Origin: Mesorhizobium xinjiangense
GTDB taxonomy: Bacteria > Pseudomonadota > Alphaproteobacteria > Rhizobiales > Rhizobiaceae
Direction of reading: 5' to 3'
DNA length: 64,000 bases
NCBI RefSeq assembly: GCF_009749525.1
Contig: NZ_WOAC01000013.1
Coordinates: 124,001-188,000, forward strand
The position numbers and the translations under genes were made by a program. Positions 1 to 8,573 of the stretch are shown here, in pieces. Position 1 is the first letter of the stretch. The number at the start of each line of letters is the position of its first letter. Under the pieces are notes generated by a model. It had not been told where the DNA came from, did not search any database, and saw only the letters and a program-made list of their open reading frames with translations.

Positions 1-672
1 GCGGGCGTCGTTGGCGACAATCACGTGCTGGGTCCGATAGAGCGTCGCGATTGGCGCCTGCAAAACGACACCAGTGAGACGATCGACCACTTCGCGCAGC
101 GCTGTTTCGGCCGCGCGTGGATCGTAGGCGTCAACGAGGATCGCCGCCGCGACTGTCCGGTCGACATCGCCGCGGCTCTCGCGGAACGTCTTCTCGGCGG
201 TCGGCTGCTGGCCGAGCGCGCCGTCTCCGTCGAGAAGATGAACACCGAGGACGCCTGCAATCCGGGCAATCGCCGGAAGCCAGTCGATCTCTCCCAGCGG
301 AGCTGAGAACTGGGCAGTCGCGTTCCAGCCGCCCACGCCGCGCCCGATGCTCTGGCGTACGCGGCATACAGTGCGCGAGGGGGCGACATAGGCCGACAGG
401 ATTCGCCGGGTCCAGGGCGTCGGATCGTTAAGGCGCGCGAGATAGGGCGCCGACACGAAAACGTCCGCACTTTCGGCCTCGTACATCATGAAATATTTCT
501 GGTCTTCGGCAGTACCTTCGACGCCGATGCCGCGCCGACCCCGCCTGAAACCCGGCACCCCCAGGCGTTCCGGCATATGCTCGATACTGTGCCAGGCGTT
601 GTAGTCGTCTTCCTGATCGGCGACGACGCCGCCCCAGTTGACCAGCGCACCCTGTCCCAAAAGCCCCGACAC
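1..672 (-). CDS. EthD/dimeric alpha-beta-barrel-like protein (3' end outside window)
   Basis: The minus-strand frame is open from a GTG at 672 to the window edge, giving 224 codons without a stop, so the C-terminus is missing. The GTG is chosen because a GGAGG (678-682) lies five bases upstream. The N-terminal part contains DYNAWHSIEHMPERL and VPGFRRGRR, a pattern I associate with small ferredoxin-fold stress/EthD-type barrels that take part in degradation pathways. The rest resembles a second copy of such a fold, but I cannot show catalytic residues. It is divergent from the GntR gene, so it is a plausible target of that regulator. The family call is by recognition only. Confidence 0.55.
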   Translation of the reverse strand, partial: MSGLLGQGALVNWGGVVADQEDDYNAWHSIEHMPERLGVPGFRRGRRGIGVEGTAEDQKYFMMYEAESADVFVSAPYLARLNDPTPWTRRILSAYVAPSRTVCRVRQSIGRGVGGWNATAQFSAPLGEIDWLPAIARIAGVLGVHLLDGDGALGQQPTAEKTFRESRGDVDRTVAAAILVDAYDPRAAETALREVVDRLTGVVLQAPIATLYRTQHVIVANDAR

Positions 673-759
673 GGACACCTCCAGATTGCTTCTCCCGCTA
701 TTTGCCTTTTGAGGTACTGTATGTCAATGAGCGATGTCTCATCGAGGTTGGACCATGGT

Positions 760-780
760 GCAAACTTGTCTAAAGTCTGC
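760..780. promoter_or_regulatory. Candidate GntR operator (imperfect palindrome)
   Basis: GCAAACTT and AAGTCTGC form 8-bp arms (7 of 8 pairs complementary) around a 5-bp spacer, 38 bases before the GntR start and inside the 146-bp divergent spacer. The 9-mer TGTATGTCA also occurs twice in direct orientation (718-726 and 785-793). FCD-type GntR regulators usually bind such short palindromes in their own divergent promoter; binding here is inferred. Confidence 0.4.
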
Positions 781-818
781 ATTTTGTATGTCAGGCACGA
801 GCGGCGGAAAACGAGACG

Positions 819-1517
819 ATGGCGTTGAAGGCAAACAAGAACATTAACCCGATGAAGAAGAGTCCCATCAACCGGCCGCAATCGCTTGCCGTGACCGTCG
901 CGGAGCGGCTGAAGGCGGCGATCTTGAAGCGCGAGCTCTCGCTTGGCGAGGCGCTGTCGGAGGAGAAGATCGCGGCGGCGATGGACGTCAGCAGAACGCC
1001 GGTGCGCGAAGCCCTGACCATACTGCAACTGCAAGGTCTGATTACCATCCTGCCTCGGCGCGGAAGCTTCGTCTTCAAGCCCGAGAAGGAAGACCTGCAT
1101 GCCATCGTCGAGTACAGGCTGCGGCTGGAACTGCTTGCCAGCGAACTGGCGCTGGAACGCTCCCCGGCGGCACTACACAAGGCGCTGGCAAAGACCATAG
1201 ACACGATGGAGAAGGCGCGCGACAATGACGACACGCTCGCCTACGCTAACGCCGACACGCAGTTCCACAACGCCTTTTTCGACCATTGCGGAAACCACTT
1301 CTTCGTCGAAGCCTACGATATCGTCGCAGGCAGGATCGCCGCGCTGCGCGCCCATATGTCGGCACAACTCGGGCTGCATCGCCAGAAGACATTCCAGGAA
1401 CATCTGGAGATGCTCGGCGCAGTCGAGAGGCGCGACCGTGACGCGCTGCAGCGGATGCTTAGGGACCACATCGCCGAAATGGAACCCAACTACGCCAACG
1501 CGCTGAATCTTGTCTGA
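819..1517 (+). CDS. GntR family transcriptional regulator, FadR/FCD subfamily
   Basis: This 232-residue protein has an N-terminal winged helix (about residues 22-86, with the family hallmark VSRTPVREAL in the recognition helix region) and a C-terminal all-helical FCD ligand domain (about 95-215). The FCD domain carries the D-x3-H type metal/ligand positions (DTQFHNAFFDH, LRDH). It probably senses a carboxylate or its metal complex and represses the divergent gene at 1-672 or itself. No strong ribosome binding site precedes the ATG; a second in-frame ATG lies at 852. It converges on the isomerase gene with only 17 bases between stops. Confidence 0.9.
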   Translation: MALKANKNINPMKKSPINRPQSLAVTVAERLKAAILKRELSLGEALSEEKIAAAMDVSRTPVREALTILQLQGLITILPRRGSFVFKPEKEDLHAIVEYRLRLELLASELALERSPAALHKALAKTIDTMEKARDNDDTLAYANADTQFHNAFFDHCGNHFFVEAYDIVAGRIAALRAHMSAQLGLHRQKTFQEHLEMLGAVERRDRDALQRMLRDHIAEMEPNYANALNLV

Positions 1518-1534
1518 CGTGGCCTTCCGACCAC

Positions 1535-2356
1535 TCAGGCGCGTCCCGACCTTCTCAGTATCGCCATGGACGCGGCATGAGCCATTGCGGCACGACCCAA
1601 CGCGTCGATCCTCTCGGCGAGACGCTTGTGCGGAACCTCGACGCTGATTGTCACCCCCTCCGGGATAACGCGAGCCAAGCCTGTCAGATCGATCCCGCCT
1701 TCACCCGGGAACAGACGTTCGCCGCGTGCGATGCGGATCAATCCTTCATCCGACGCATCGTAGAGAGTCGCGCCATCGCAGAACTGCACGTAGTTTACCC
1801 GATTTACCGGCAAGGCGGCAATCTCGTCGAGTGTCGTTGCCGAGCGGTCGTAGTGCAGCGCATCGACCAGCACGCCGCCGTTTTCGCACGCGGCCGCCTC
1901 GACGATCCGCGCTGCCGCAGCAAGATTTGGCACACCCGTCCACGGCATGAATTCGAGGTCAGCTGTGAGTCTGCGCGGGGCAGCCATTTCACAGAAGCGC
2001 GCGAAGCTCTCCGTCAGCCGCGCATGATCAGTGTCATCACCTGCCACCAGGACATGCCGCGCCTCGAGCGCAGCGCAGCGGTCGCAGAAGCGATCGAACA
2101 GAACCCAGTCGTTCTCTGGCTTCAGCCGAATGATCTCGATATCTCCAATCCGCACTCCGGTGTCCGCCAAGGCCGACTTTACCTCTGCAAGTAACCGGTC
2201 GTCGGTTAGCAGCGGATAGTCGGGTTCGCCGCTGGCCGCGGACGGCAGGATGCGCAGGCCGACCATAGCGTAGCCGGCGGTTGCGGCGATCCTGACTGCC
2301 TCGACCGGGCCGACATCGAAGGTCGTCAGGAAGGCGAGGGAGAGGGGATGTGTCAT
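1535..2356 (-). CDS. Sugar phosphate isomerase/epimerase-like TIM-barrel protein
   Basis: This 273-residue protein has the AP-endonuclease-2/xylose-isomerase-like TIM-barrel pattern. It shows LAFLTTFDVGPVEAVRIAA at the N-terminus, LEFMPWTG with the typical metal-ligand glutamate near residue 135, and later NYVQFCD and ISVEVPHKRL carrying further candidate metal ligands. Members epimerise or dehydrate sugars and shikimate-like ring acids, so a ring-carbonyl isomerase or dehydratase role fits this island. ATG 2356 is chosen; a GTG at 2368 overlaps the upstream stop and is an alternative. It is the last gene of a minus-strand run with the NIPSNAP and FAD genes. Confidence 0.75.
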   Translation of the reverse strand: MTHPLSLAFLTTFDVGPVEAVRIAATAGYAMVGLRILPSAASGEPDYPLLTDDRLLAEVKSALADTGVRIGDIEIIRLKPENDWVLFDRFCDRCAALEARHVLVAGDDTDHARLTESFARFCEMAAPRRLTADLEFMPWTGVPNLAAAARIVEAAACENGGVLVDALHYDRSATTLDEIAALPVNRVNYVQFCDGATLYDASDEGLIRIARGERLFPGEGGIDLTGLARVIPEGVTISVEVPHKRLAERIDALGRAAMAHAASMAILRRSGRA

Positions 2357-2364
2357 TTCCGGTC

Positions 2365-2976
2365 TCACTTCAGTGGCGAGAAGGGAAGCGGCATCGCGAT
2401 TTGGCTCGTCATGCCGGGGCTCAGCCAGTCAGGCCCGCCCTTGGGCGGCCACTTGCCGTCGGCAACGGATTTACTCCGTGCCTCGGTGCGGGCGGCTAGG
2501 CTCGGATAGGGCCAGATCTGCGTGAGGCGTGGCGCCCCGTCGAGGCCGTACATGGCAACCGTGAGCTTCGAATAGGCTTTGCGCTCCGGCACCGCCAAAC
2601 GCCATTTTTCCATCGTCGGCACGATGCCGTTGACCTTCGTGTGGTAAGTGCGGAACTCGTAGACGGGCCCGAAATTGCCCGGTTCTACCGGCGGCAGGAA
2701 GTCCAGCGCGCGATAGCTTTCCATGCTGAGTGCCGTCAGGTGTTCAGTGCAGCCGAACGGATCGTCGCTGCGCAATGCGCGTTCGCGCTCCCCCATCATT
2801 TCGCCGAGATCGTCGAAGGCGCGCAGCACGAACACCCGGTTCAGCGTGCCGATGTCGGTGCTCCAAGCGCCGCACAGCTGGCCCTTGCCGGCGTTGATCC
2901 ATGCCTCGATGCCGGGCGAAGCCTTGCCTGCGCCAAAAATGACCGTGTCGAGCGTCGCCAGTTCGTAGTAGCTCAT
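2365..2976 (-). CDS. NIPSNAP family protein
   Basis: This 203-residue protein contains the NIPSNAP barrel signature, with YEFRTYHTKVNGIVPTMEKW in the second half and a diverged copy (YELATLDTVIFGAGKASP) at the start, so the fold is probably two ferredoxin-like repeats. Bacterial NIPSNAPs are uncharacterised small enzymes or binding proteins that recur in aromatic and terpenoid degradation clusters. Its ATG overlaps the stop of the FAD-dependent oxidoreductase gene by four bases, which implies translational coupling and a linked function. A second NIPSNAP gene lies at 19510-20073. Confidence 0.8.
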   Translation of the reverse strand: MSYYELATLDTVIFGAGKASPGIEAWINAGKGQLCGAWSTDIGTLNRVFVLRAFDDLGEMMGERERALRSDDPFGCTEHLTALSMESYRALDFLPPVEPGNFGPVYEFRTYHTKVNGIVPTMEKWRLAVPERKAYSKLTVAMYGLDGAPRLTQIWPYPSLAARTEARSKSVADGKWPPKGGPDWLSPGMTSQIAMPLPFSPLK

Positions 2977-4712
2977 GCCGGTTCCTCCTTCTCTATATCG
3001 ATACCCGCGACGGGCCAGCCGGCGATCAGGCGGCCGGCGACGTAGCCGAAAGTCATGCCGGGACCGAGCGTGATGCCGCCCGACGGATAGTTGCCGCCCA
3101 TGATCGAGGCCATGTCGTTGCCCACGGCGTGCAGGCCTGGTATAGGCCGCCCCTGCGCGTCCAGCACGCGCGTCGCGGGATCGGTCGTGAGGCCGGCGAA
3201 GGTGCCGAGCGAGCCCGGCACGATCTTCACCGCGTAGAACGGCGCACGGTCGAGCGGTGCAAGCGAGGGGTTGGGCCGGTGGTCCACATCGCCCTGAGCG
3301 CGGTTATAGGCGCTTTCGCCGCGATGAAAGTCGAGATCTTCGCCCTCGGCTGCAAAGCCATTGAAGCGTGCGATGGTCTCGGCGAGTGTGCCCTGCGGAA
3401 TGTCGCAATACCGCGCCAGTTCCGCGAGCGTGCGCCCCCGCTTGAGATAGCCCACGCGGATTGCCGGGCCGAGCGGAAACGGAAACGGTTTGGACCAGCC
3501 GAGACCCCAGCGTCGCTGCGCACGATGGTCCGCTATTAGCCAGCATGAGGGGGCCTCGCCTTCGGGTGTGACTGCGATCAGCGCCCGCATGAAGTCATGG
3601 TAGCTGTCGGCCTCCGATACGAAACGCCGGCCCTGTGGCGTCACGGCGATGATGCCTGGCTTCGCGCGCTCGATCAGGTGCGGGAAGTTGGCGAGAGAAC
3701 CATCGGCGCGCGGCACGACAGAGACGGGCGCCAGCGCCACGTTCGAGACGAGATGGTGCATGAGAGCGCCGCCCGCTGCCTCGCCCAATCGGATACCATC
3801 GCCGGTGTTCTCGCGCGGCGCGGCGGAATGGTGGCCGGCGCCGCCACCGGCCTGCGGGGCGAGCGCGTCGAGTCGCTTCCGGTCGTGTGGAAAGCCGCCC
3901 GTAGCTAGCACGACGCCGCGCGTCGCCCTGACCACAAGCGGCCCTTGGCGGGTCGCAAGCCTCGCTCCGGCGACGCGCGTGCCTTCGCGTAGCAGCGTCG
4001 TGGCGGGCGCGCTGTCCATAAGCTTCACTCCCTTGTCCAACGCAGAGCGTATCAGCCGCGCCATCAGCGCGTTGCCGTTAACCAGTTGCATTCCTTGTCG
4101 GTGCAGGACGCGGTCGCGCAGATGGCGTGCGATGCGGCCTGCCACATGCATCGCCGAACGGGGGCTCCGCGACGCCTTGAAAAAGTGCGCAAGGTCCGCT
4201 CCGCTGGCGATGCCCATTCCCCACAGGCTGACGACATCCAGCGGCGGGCGCAGCTTCGCAATCCAGCCGCCGAGCGCGCGGCCGTCATAGGGCGCCGCGG
4301 AAACCGAGCGCCCACCCTTCAACGCACCCGGCGTCTCGTGAAAGTCGGGAATGCGGTTGCCGTCGATCCAACGCATTGCGGTGTGTTCGCGGAAGAAGGA
4401 GACCATCTCCGGCCCGTTGGCGAGAAACACCGCCAGCCGTGGGTCGCCCGCGCGATTGCCCAGTTCGCTGCGCAGATACAGCATCGGGCCGTCCGGCTGC
4501 TCCTCGATCCCTGCCTCGCGAGCCAGCGGATTGCCCGGAACCCAAAGCCATCCGCCCGACCAGGCCGACGTGCCGCCGAAGACCGGCGCCTTCTCGGCGA
4601 CCACCACCTTCAGCCCGAAATGCGCCGCAGTCACCGCCGCCGCGAGGCCGGAGGCTCCGGAGCCGATCACCAATACGTCGCATGCTGTCTCGCGGCTCGG
4701 TTGCCCAGCCAT
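2973..4712 (-). CDS. FAD-dependent oxidoreductase (fumarate reductase / KstD-like), copy 1
   Basis: This 579-residue flavoprotein opens with a dinucleotide-binding GSGASGLAAA (about 17-26) and the acidic end EK, followed by GGTSAWSGG. Near the C-terminus it has the family signature NDMASIMGGNYPSGGITLGP, which closes the FAD site. That layout matches the succinate dehydrogenase/fumarate reductase flavoprotein superfamily branch holding 3-ketosteroid dehydrogenases, which desaturate next to a ring ketone. No signal peptide is visible, so it is cytosolic. It heads the FAD-NIPSNAP-isomerase run, and paralogues lie at 6843 and 16684. The substrate is unknown. Confidence 0.88.
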   Translation of the reverse strand: MAGQPSRETACDVLVIGSGASGLAAAVTAAHFGLKVVVAEKAPVFGGTSAWSGGWLWVPGNPLAREAGIEEQPDGPMLYLRSELGNRAGDPRLAVFLANGPEMVSFFREHTAMRWIDGNRIPDFHETPGALKGGRSVSAAPYDGRALGGWIAKLRPPLDVVSLWGMGIASGADLAHFFKASRSPRSAMHVAGRIARHLRDRVLHRQGMQLVNGNALMARLIRSALDKGVKLMDSAPATTLLREGTRVAGARLATRQGPLVVRATRGVVLATGGFPHDRKRLDALAPQAGGGAGHHSAAPRENTGDGIRLGEAAGGALMHHLVSNVALAPVSVVPRADGSLANFPHLIERAKPGIIAVTPQGRRFVSEADSYHDFMRALIAVTPEGEAPSCWLIADHRAQRRWGLGWSKPFPFPLGPAIRVGYLKRGRTLAELARYCDIPQGTLAETIARFNGFAAEGEDLDFHRGESAYNRAQGDVDHRPNPSLAPLDRAPFYAVKIVPGSLGTFAGLTTDPATRVLDAQGRPIPGLHAVGNDMASIMGGNYPSGGITLGPGMTFGYVAGRLIAGWPVAGIDIEKEEPA

Positions 4713-4768
4713 TCATTCCTGCCCGAGGGCGTCTGCACGGTTTCCCGCGCGCCGGAGCCGCAGGCACT

Positions 4769-5605
4769 TCATGCCTGCTCGCGCTCCGCCTCTGGAAACG
4801 GGTCCAGAGCCCTCACTTTTGATTGAAAATACTGTGAACCGGCGGCCGCCTCGCCCAACTCCGCCGCAGCGGCCTGGAGGCGCGGCGCCAGTTCCGCCAT
4901 TCTTTCGTCGGTCATCCTGACGGCCGGCCCTGCGATCGAGAGGCAACCCAGTACTGGTCCGTCGCCGTGGTAGCGAACCGTCACCGCCATGGCGGCCATA
5001 CCCGGAATGTAGCTGTCGACCGCAACCGCGTAGCCACGCGCGCGGGCCTCTGCCAGATGCTGCAGCAGCACAGTCAGGCTGCGCGGCGCGTTCGGACCGA
5101 TCTCTTCAGCCTGCCGGATCAGCCCCTGCGCCGAGACACGCGCCAACGCTTCCTCATCGCTCATCACCGACAGCCAGGCCTTTCCGCCGGCCGAGCTCGC
5201 GAGATGGACGATCACGCCCTGTTCCTGGCCCGGGTCGTAACGCAGTCCGCGCGTCGTACCCTGTGCGACCGCCACCCAGATCAGATTGTCACCGTCGATG
5301 ACGGAAAGGCGGATCAGTTCGCCGCTGTCGGTCGCAAGCCTGTCCAGCACGGGCTGGGCGACGTCCGTGATGCCAGCCCGGCCCAAGAAGCCGAGCCCCA
5401 TGGCCGGCAGCTTGATGGTGAGAGCATAGTCGCGCTGCGCGTGCGTTTGTCGCACATAACCGAGCCGCGCCAGTTCCTGCAGCGTGCGATGCACACCCGA
5501 GATCGGCTGGTCAATCGCGGCGGCGATTGAGGAGACGGGCATGCCCGCCGGATGATCGACGAGAAGTTCGACGATGGCAAGGGACTTTTCGAGGACGCTG
5601 CTCAT
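4769..5605 (-). CDS. IclR family transcriptional regulator
   Basis: This 278-residue protein has an N-terminal winged helix (about 1-68, including SIAAAIDQPISGVHRTLQEL) and a C-terminal IclR effector domain (about 75-255, with YVPGMAAMAV-type core VDSYIPGMAAMAVTV). IclR proteins sense small aromatic or carboxylic metabolites. The start codon overlaps the stop of the Gfo/Idh/MocA gene by four bases, so regulator and enzyme are co-transcribed from the promoter at about 6.7 kb. That makes the divergent spacer at 6703-6842 its most likely target. Confidence 0.9.
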   Translation of the reverse strand: MSSVLEKSLAIVELLVDHPAGMPVSSIAAAIDQPISGVHRTLQELARLGYVRQTHAQRDYALTIKLPAMGLGFLGRAGITDVAQPVLDRLATDSGELIRLSVIDGDNLIWVAVAQGTTRGLRYDPGQEQGVIVHLASSAGGKAWLSVMSDEEALARVSAQGLIRQAEEIGPNAPRSLTVLLQHLAEARARGYAVAVDSYIPGMAAMAVTVRYHGDGPVLGCLSIAGPAVRMTDERMAELAPRLQAAAAELGEAAAGSQYFQSKVRALDPFPEAEREQA

Positions 5606-6702
5606 GGGATCGTTCCATTGTTGAAAGTGGTCCCAGAAAGTCCTTGCAGCGGCGAGAGGTCAACCCCCACCCGGGTTCCGCGTGCGGCGGCCTCGCGGAT
5701 CGCGTCGAGAACGATTAGATTGGCAGTGGCGTCGCGCAGTGACACGTGAGGGAACATCTCTCTGCCCCGAATGAGGTCCGCAAAGTGCGCGAGTTGCGCC
5801 TCGTAGGGATCGCCGTGAACGACCGGCAGTTGCTCGGCATGCAGCGCGCGCGTCCAGTCGGGTTCGTCCTCTGGCAGCCAGAGTGTCAGGTCAGGCAGCG
5901 ACAGCGCGCCCCGGCTGCCGGCATAGTGGTGCGCCGTCGTCTTGTGGGCCGGAAACCGCGCGAGGTTCTCGCCCGATGACAGATCCCAGGCCCAGGGACC
6001 TGACGCCGCGTCGGAGATGACGAGCGTTGCGATGCCGCCATTTTCGAACGTCAGGCAGACGGCGGCGCTGTCTTCGACCGCAAAGCCCCTGCGGATGCTG
6101 GAGGCGATCGCCTGTACGTTGACGATTCCCCCGAAGAAGTGTCGAAGCAGGTCTATTTCGTGGACAAGATTGATGAGCAACGGACCGCCCACACCAGGTG
6201 TGCACCGCCACCGCGCGTCGAAATAGCTTTCGGGCTTCGCGAGCGAACAGGTGACACTGGCGATCACCAGATCGCCGATCCGACCGGAGCGGATTGCCTG
6301 TTGCGCGGCGCGGACGATGGGGTTGTGGCGACGGTGATGGCCGACGAGGACAGGAAGCCCGGTCTCGTCGGCAACGGCGATCAGCTTCAAGGCAGAGTCC
6401 AAGCTCTCGGCGACGGGCTTCTCCAGAAGCACCGGCAGGCCTGCGCGCAGAAGCGTTGCCGACACTGGCAGGTGGGTTTCGTTCGGCGTCGCCACGATCG
6501 CCGCCTGCGCCAGCCCGGAGGAAATGAGCGCCGCCACGTCCGGCAGGCAAGGCACGCCAGTAGATTCAGCCAGAGCGGCTACGGCAGGTGACGGATCGAC
6601 CAAAGCGGAAAGGCGCATCCCGCCGACGCGCGCCAATGTGTCGACATGCGTGCGCCCGATAGCGCCGGCACCGATCACTGCTACGTCGATGGGTTCAACC
6701 AT
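5602..6702 (-). CDS. Gfo/Idh/MocA family NAD(P)-dependent oxidoreductase
   Basis: This 366-residue enzyme has an N-terminal Rossmann domain starting VAVIGAGAIGRTHVDTL and the family catalytic EKP motif (LLEKPVAES, about residue 95), then the larger beta-sheet substrate domain with the typical NLVHEIDLLRHF segment. Members oxidise or reduce hydroxyls on sugars, cyclitols and related rings. ATG 6702 is preferred over ATG 6711 because GGAGG (6712-6716) is correctly spaced only for 6702. It is divergent from the second FAD enzyme and overlaps the IclR gene downstream. Confidence 0.88.
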   Translation of the reverse strand: MVEPIDVAVIGAGAIGRTHVDTLARVGGMRLSALVDPSPAVAALAESTGVPCLPDVAALISSGLAQAAIVATPNETHLPVSATLLRAGLPVLLEKPVAESLDSALKLIAVADETGLPVLVGHHRRHNPIVRAAQQAIRSGRIGDLVIASVTCSLAKPESYFDARWRCTPGVGGPLLINLVHEIDLLRHFFGGIVNVQAIASSIRRGFAVEDSAAVCLTFENGGIATLVISDAASGPWAWDLSSGENLARFPAHKTTAHHYAGSRGALSLPDLTLWLPEDEPDWTRALHAEQLPVVHGDPYEAQLAHFADLIRGREMFPHVSLRDATANLIVLDAIREAAARGTRVGVDLSPLQGLSGTTFNNGTIP

Positions 6703-6737
6703 GTGCTGCATCCTCCCCGGACAGGCGGATTGGATAG

Positions 6738-6787
6738 TCGAATTTCGAGAGAAACGGAAGAGCTTTTTATTCTTGAAAGGACTTCAA
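6738..6787. promoter_or_regulatory. Divergent promoter region with two small palindromes
   Basis: The 140-bp spacer between the Gfo/Idh/MocA gene and the second FAD gene holds TCGAATTTCGA (6738-6748) and TTGAA-N5-TTCAA (6773-6787). Both are symmetric and lie where an IclR-type regulator would control the divergent units. Sites this short arise easily by chance, so this is a suggestion only. Confidence 0.3.
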
Positions 6788-6842
6788 CATTCATCCATAG
6801 TCGCCCCGTCCGGCCGGGAAGAGCCGGAAACGGGAGGCGTGC

Positions 6843-8573
6843 ATGCATCGCGTATTGGCCGACATCTCGAAAGATTACGACGTCGTCGTGCTAGGTTCCG
6901 GCGCGGGCGGCATGTCGGCTGCAGTGTTTGCCGCGCTGGACGGCGCGCGCGTCCTTCTGGTGGAGCGCACCGAATATCTCGGCGGTACCTCGGCCTATTC
7001 CGCTGCCACCACCTGGATCCCGCTCACCCATCACGCAGCGACGGTCGACGCCGAAGACAGCTTCGAGAAGGTATCCCGTTACCTTGACCGTGCGGTCGGC
7101 AACCGATCGCCGCGCGCGATGCGGGCCGCATTCCTTGACGCGGGGGCGGGCGTCGTGGAGGAATTGGAGCAACGCACGGAGGTGAAATTCCGGCCGCGTC
7201 CTTTCCATCCCGATTACCTTTACGAACTGGAAGGCGCGACGTCCTGCGGACGCGCGCTCGAGCCTGAACCGTTCGAGGCGGCGGGATTGGGAGAAGCGCT
7301 GAAGTTGATTCGCCCGCCAATTCCCGAGTTTACCGTACTCGGCGGGATGATGGTCGACCGCGACGACATCCCGCATCTGATGAAGATCGGCAAATCGTTG
7401 AAGTCGACAGCCTATTCGGCGCGTCTCATTGGTAAATACTATCTTGCGCGCCTGCGCCACGGGCGTGATTCCCGCCTGTTGATGGGCAATGCCCTGATCG
7501 GACGGATGCTGGCCAGCGCCCAGCGGCTCGGTGTCGATATCGTGACGCAGGCAGAAACCATTGCACTTCGCGCAGAGGGGAATTCCGTTGGCGGCCTGAC
7601 GCTACGCCAGGGAGAGACCGAGCGGGAGATCGCGGTTGTTGGTGGCATCGTGCTCGCCACCGGCGGGTTTGCTCGACATCCGCGGATGCGTCAGGAAAAG
7701 CTTCCGCAGCCGGCTCCCGAGTTCAGTCCCTCGGCGCCCGGTCACACCGGTGCGCTGCACGATCTGGCCTTTAACCTCGGTGCGTATCACTCCGATGAAG
7801 GGGTTCAACCGTGTTTCTGGGCACCCTGTTCGCACCGCCGTCGCAAAGATGGTACGGTCGCCGTCTTCCCGCACTTCGTGTTCGATCGCTCCAAGCCGGG
7901 AATCATCTCTGTCGGACGGGACGGTCGTCGCTTCGTGAACGAGTCGACCAGCTACCACCTTTTCGGCGCCTCCCAGTTTGCTGCCGACGTGGATGGTTCG
8001 CACATTCCTGCGTATCTGATTGCCGATGCAACCGCCTTGGCCAAGTACGGGATGGGCATGATTCGTCCCGGCGGCGGCGACATCAAGTCGTTCCTCGCTG
8101 ATGGCTATCTGACGGAGGGTGTGACGCTCGATATTCTAGCTGCAAAGCTCGGCATCGACGCGGAAGGGCTCAAAGATTCGGTCGCTCGCATGAACCGCTA
8201 TGCGACAACCGGTGTAGACAAGGATTTTCAGCGCGGTACCACAGTCTACGAGAGGGCCAATGGGGATCCCGTTCACGGACCGAACCCGACGCTCGGAAAG
8301 CTGGAAACAGCTCCATATTATGCGGTCAAGCTTTGGCCGGGCGATATTGGATCGGCGATGGGTCTGGTCGGCGATGAAAACGCGCGACTGCTGCGCCGCG
8401 ACGGTTCCGTGATCGAGGGGCTCTACGCCTGTGGCAATGACCTTCAGTCGATTATGGGCGGGGTCTATCCTGGACCGGGCATCACCGTTGGTCCGGCGAT
8501 CGTTTTTGGAGCTATCGCCGCGCGCGATGCGGCTGCGCGATCTCGCGCTGCTCGTGGGAGGCATGCGGCATGA
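6843..8573 (+). CDS. FAD-dependent oxidoreductase (fumarate reductase / KstD-like), copy 2
   Basis: This 576-residue flavoprotein shows GSGAGGMSAAV as the FAD Rossmann motif (about 18-28), LVER at the end of the second strand, GGTSAYSAATTWIPL, and the C-terminal CGNDLQSIMGGVYPGPG signature. It is the most diverged of the three copies: the usual SGG after GGTSAY is replaced by SAA, and the C-terminal GPAMTFG by GPAIVFG. A GGGAGG lies just upstream of the ATG. Its stop overlaps the following epimerase start by four bases. It is probably a ring-carbonyl alpha,beta-dehydrogenase or enone reductase; the substrate is unknown. Confidence 0.87.
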   Translation: MHRVLADISKDYDVVVLGSGAGGMSAAVFAALDGARVLLVERTEYLGGTSAYSAATTWIPLTHHAATVDAEDSFEKVSRYLDRAVGNRSPRAMRAAFLDAGAGVVEELEQRTEVKFRPRPFHPDYLYELEGATSCGRALEPEPFEAAGLGEALKLIRPPIPEFTVLGGMMVDRDDIPHLMKIGKSLKSTAYSARLIGKYYLARLRHGRDSRLLMGNALIGRMLASAQRLGVDIVTQAETIALRAEGNSVGGLTLRQGETEREIAVVGGIVLATGGFARHPRMRQEKLPQPAPEFSPSAPGHTGALHDLAFNLGAYHSDEGVQPCFWAPCSHRRRKDGTVAVFPHFVFDRSKPGIISVGRDGRRFVNESTSYHLFGASQFAADVDGSHIPAYLIADATALAKYGMGMIRPGGGDIKSFLADGYLTEGVTLDILAAKLGIDAEGLKDSVARMNRYATTGVDKDFQRGTTVYERANGDPVHGPNPTLGKLETAPYYAVKLWPGDIGSAMGLVGDENARLLRRDGSVIEGLYACGNDLQSIMGGVYPGPGITVGPAIVFGAIAARDAAARSRAARGRHAA

